Below, piece after piece: positions 63,998 to 64,000 of a DNA stretch of 64,000 bases. Each line of letters opens with the position of its first letter. The first letter of the stretch is position 1. The translations under genes and the position numbers were made by a program. A model generated the notes under the pieces. The model saw only the letters and a list, made by a program, of their open reading frames with translations. It ran no database searches and had not been told where the DNA came from. Source of the DNA: Hyphomonadaceae bacterium (GTDB lineage Bacteria; Pseudomonadota; Alphaproteobacteria; Caulobacterales; Aquidulcibacteraceae); the NCBI GenBank assembly GCA_021731815.1, contig JAKFWO010000034.1, positions 1 through 64,000 on the forward strand. Reading direction: 5' to 3'.

Positions 63998-64000
63998 CGG

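Overview
The window is chromosomal DNA of a GC-rich, flagellated alphaproteobacterium. The class assignment rests on the content and on typical neighbourhoods: CckA and CpdR, the two phosphorelay proteins that act on CtrA; a GapR-type DUF2312 protein; dciA divergent from mutY; merR next to ihfA; a TTG-started infC; and a GTA-type holin and DUF2793 tail protein. I cannot place it below class level. Most of it is densely packed housekeeping DNA.

Layout. 0-8.3 kb: threonine ammonia-lyase, a MAPEG membrane protein, then on the minus strand rpmI-rplT-pheS (with no pheT following), a TauE/SafE exporter, mutS and dciA. 8.4-14.3 kb: mutY, cpdR, queF, pgeF and an extracytoplasmic-stress cluster (EF-hand protein, ECF sigma factor, probable anti-sigma factor, CpxP-like protein). 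14.7-23.2 kb: a MacA/MacB-type export system, an aminopeptidase P, a DUF1801 protein, the SRP RNA with an attached tandem array, an Atm1-type ABC exporter and a small conserved protein. 23.3-26.3 kb: a four-gene phage- or GTA-like cassette (tail fibre, assembly factor, endolysin, holin). 26.4-30 kb: sulfotransferase, zinc-ribbon membrane protein, lipB and a broken TonB-dependent receptor cut off by a duplicated palindromic repeat. 30-42 kb: rpoZ-rsh, infC, a MerR regulator, ihfA, rlmB, tRNA-Tyr, a Suv3-like helicase, aroC-GNAT and a prepilin peptidase. 42-49 kb: phoD, a HerA-like ATPase, a lytic transglycosylase, two secreted or outer-membrane proteins and gapR. 49-53 kb: flgL-flgK and a FliL-like protein. 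53-59 kb: a 2-keto-3-deoxygalactonate operon (lactonase, dgoA, dgoK) and pyruvate phosphate dikinase. 59-64 kb: fliQ-fliR-flhB followed by cckA.

The genes link up in several ways. CckA and CpdR belong to one phosphorelay controlling CtrA, and candidate CtrA half-sites (TTAACCAT) lie upstream of the fliQ-fliR-flhB-cckA block. MutS and MutY are DNA-repair proteins, DciA acts in replication, and IHF and GapR organise the chromosome. RpoZ and Rsh form the usual stringent-response pair.

The most unusual property is repeat structure. At least a dozen short tandem arrays occur in 64 kb. Those inside genes have units divisible by three (9, 12 or 15 bp) and are translated; those outside are mostly 12-17 bp. 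One array is made of copies of the 3' end of the SRP RNA. A second repeat class is an imperfect palindrome with arms containing GACATTTG, present as a 164-bp tandem duplication in the broken receptor and as a single copy upstream of the prepilin peptidase gene.
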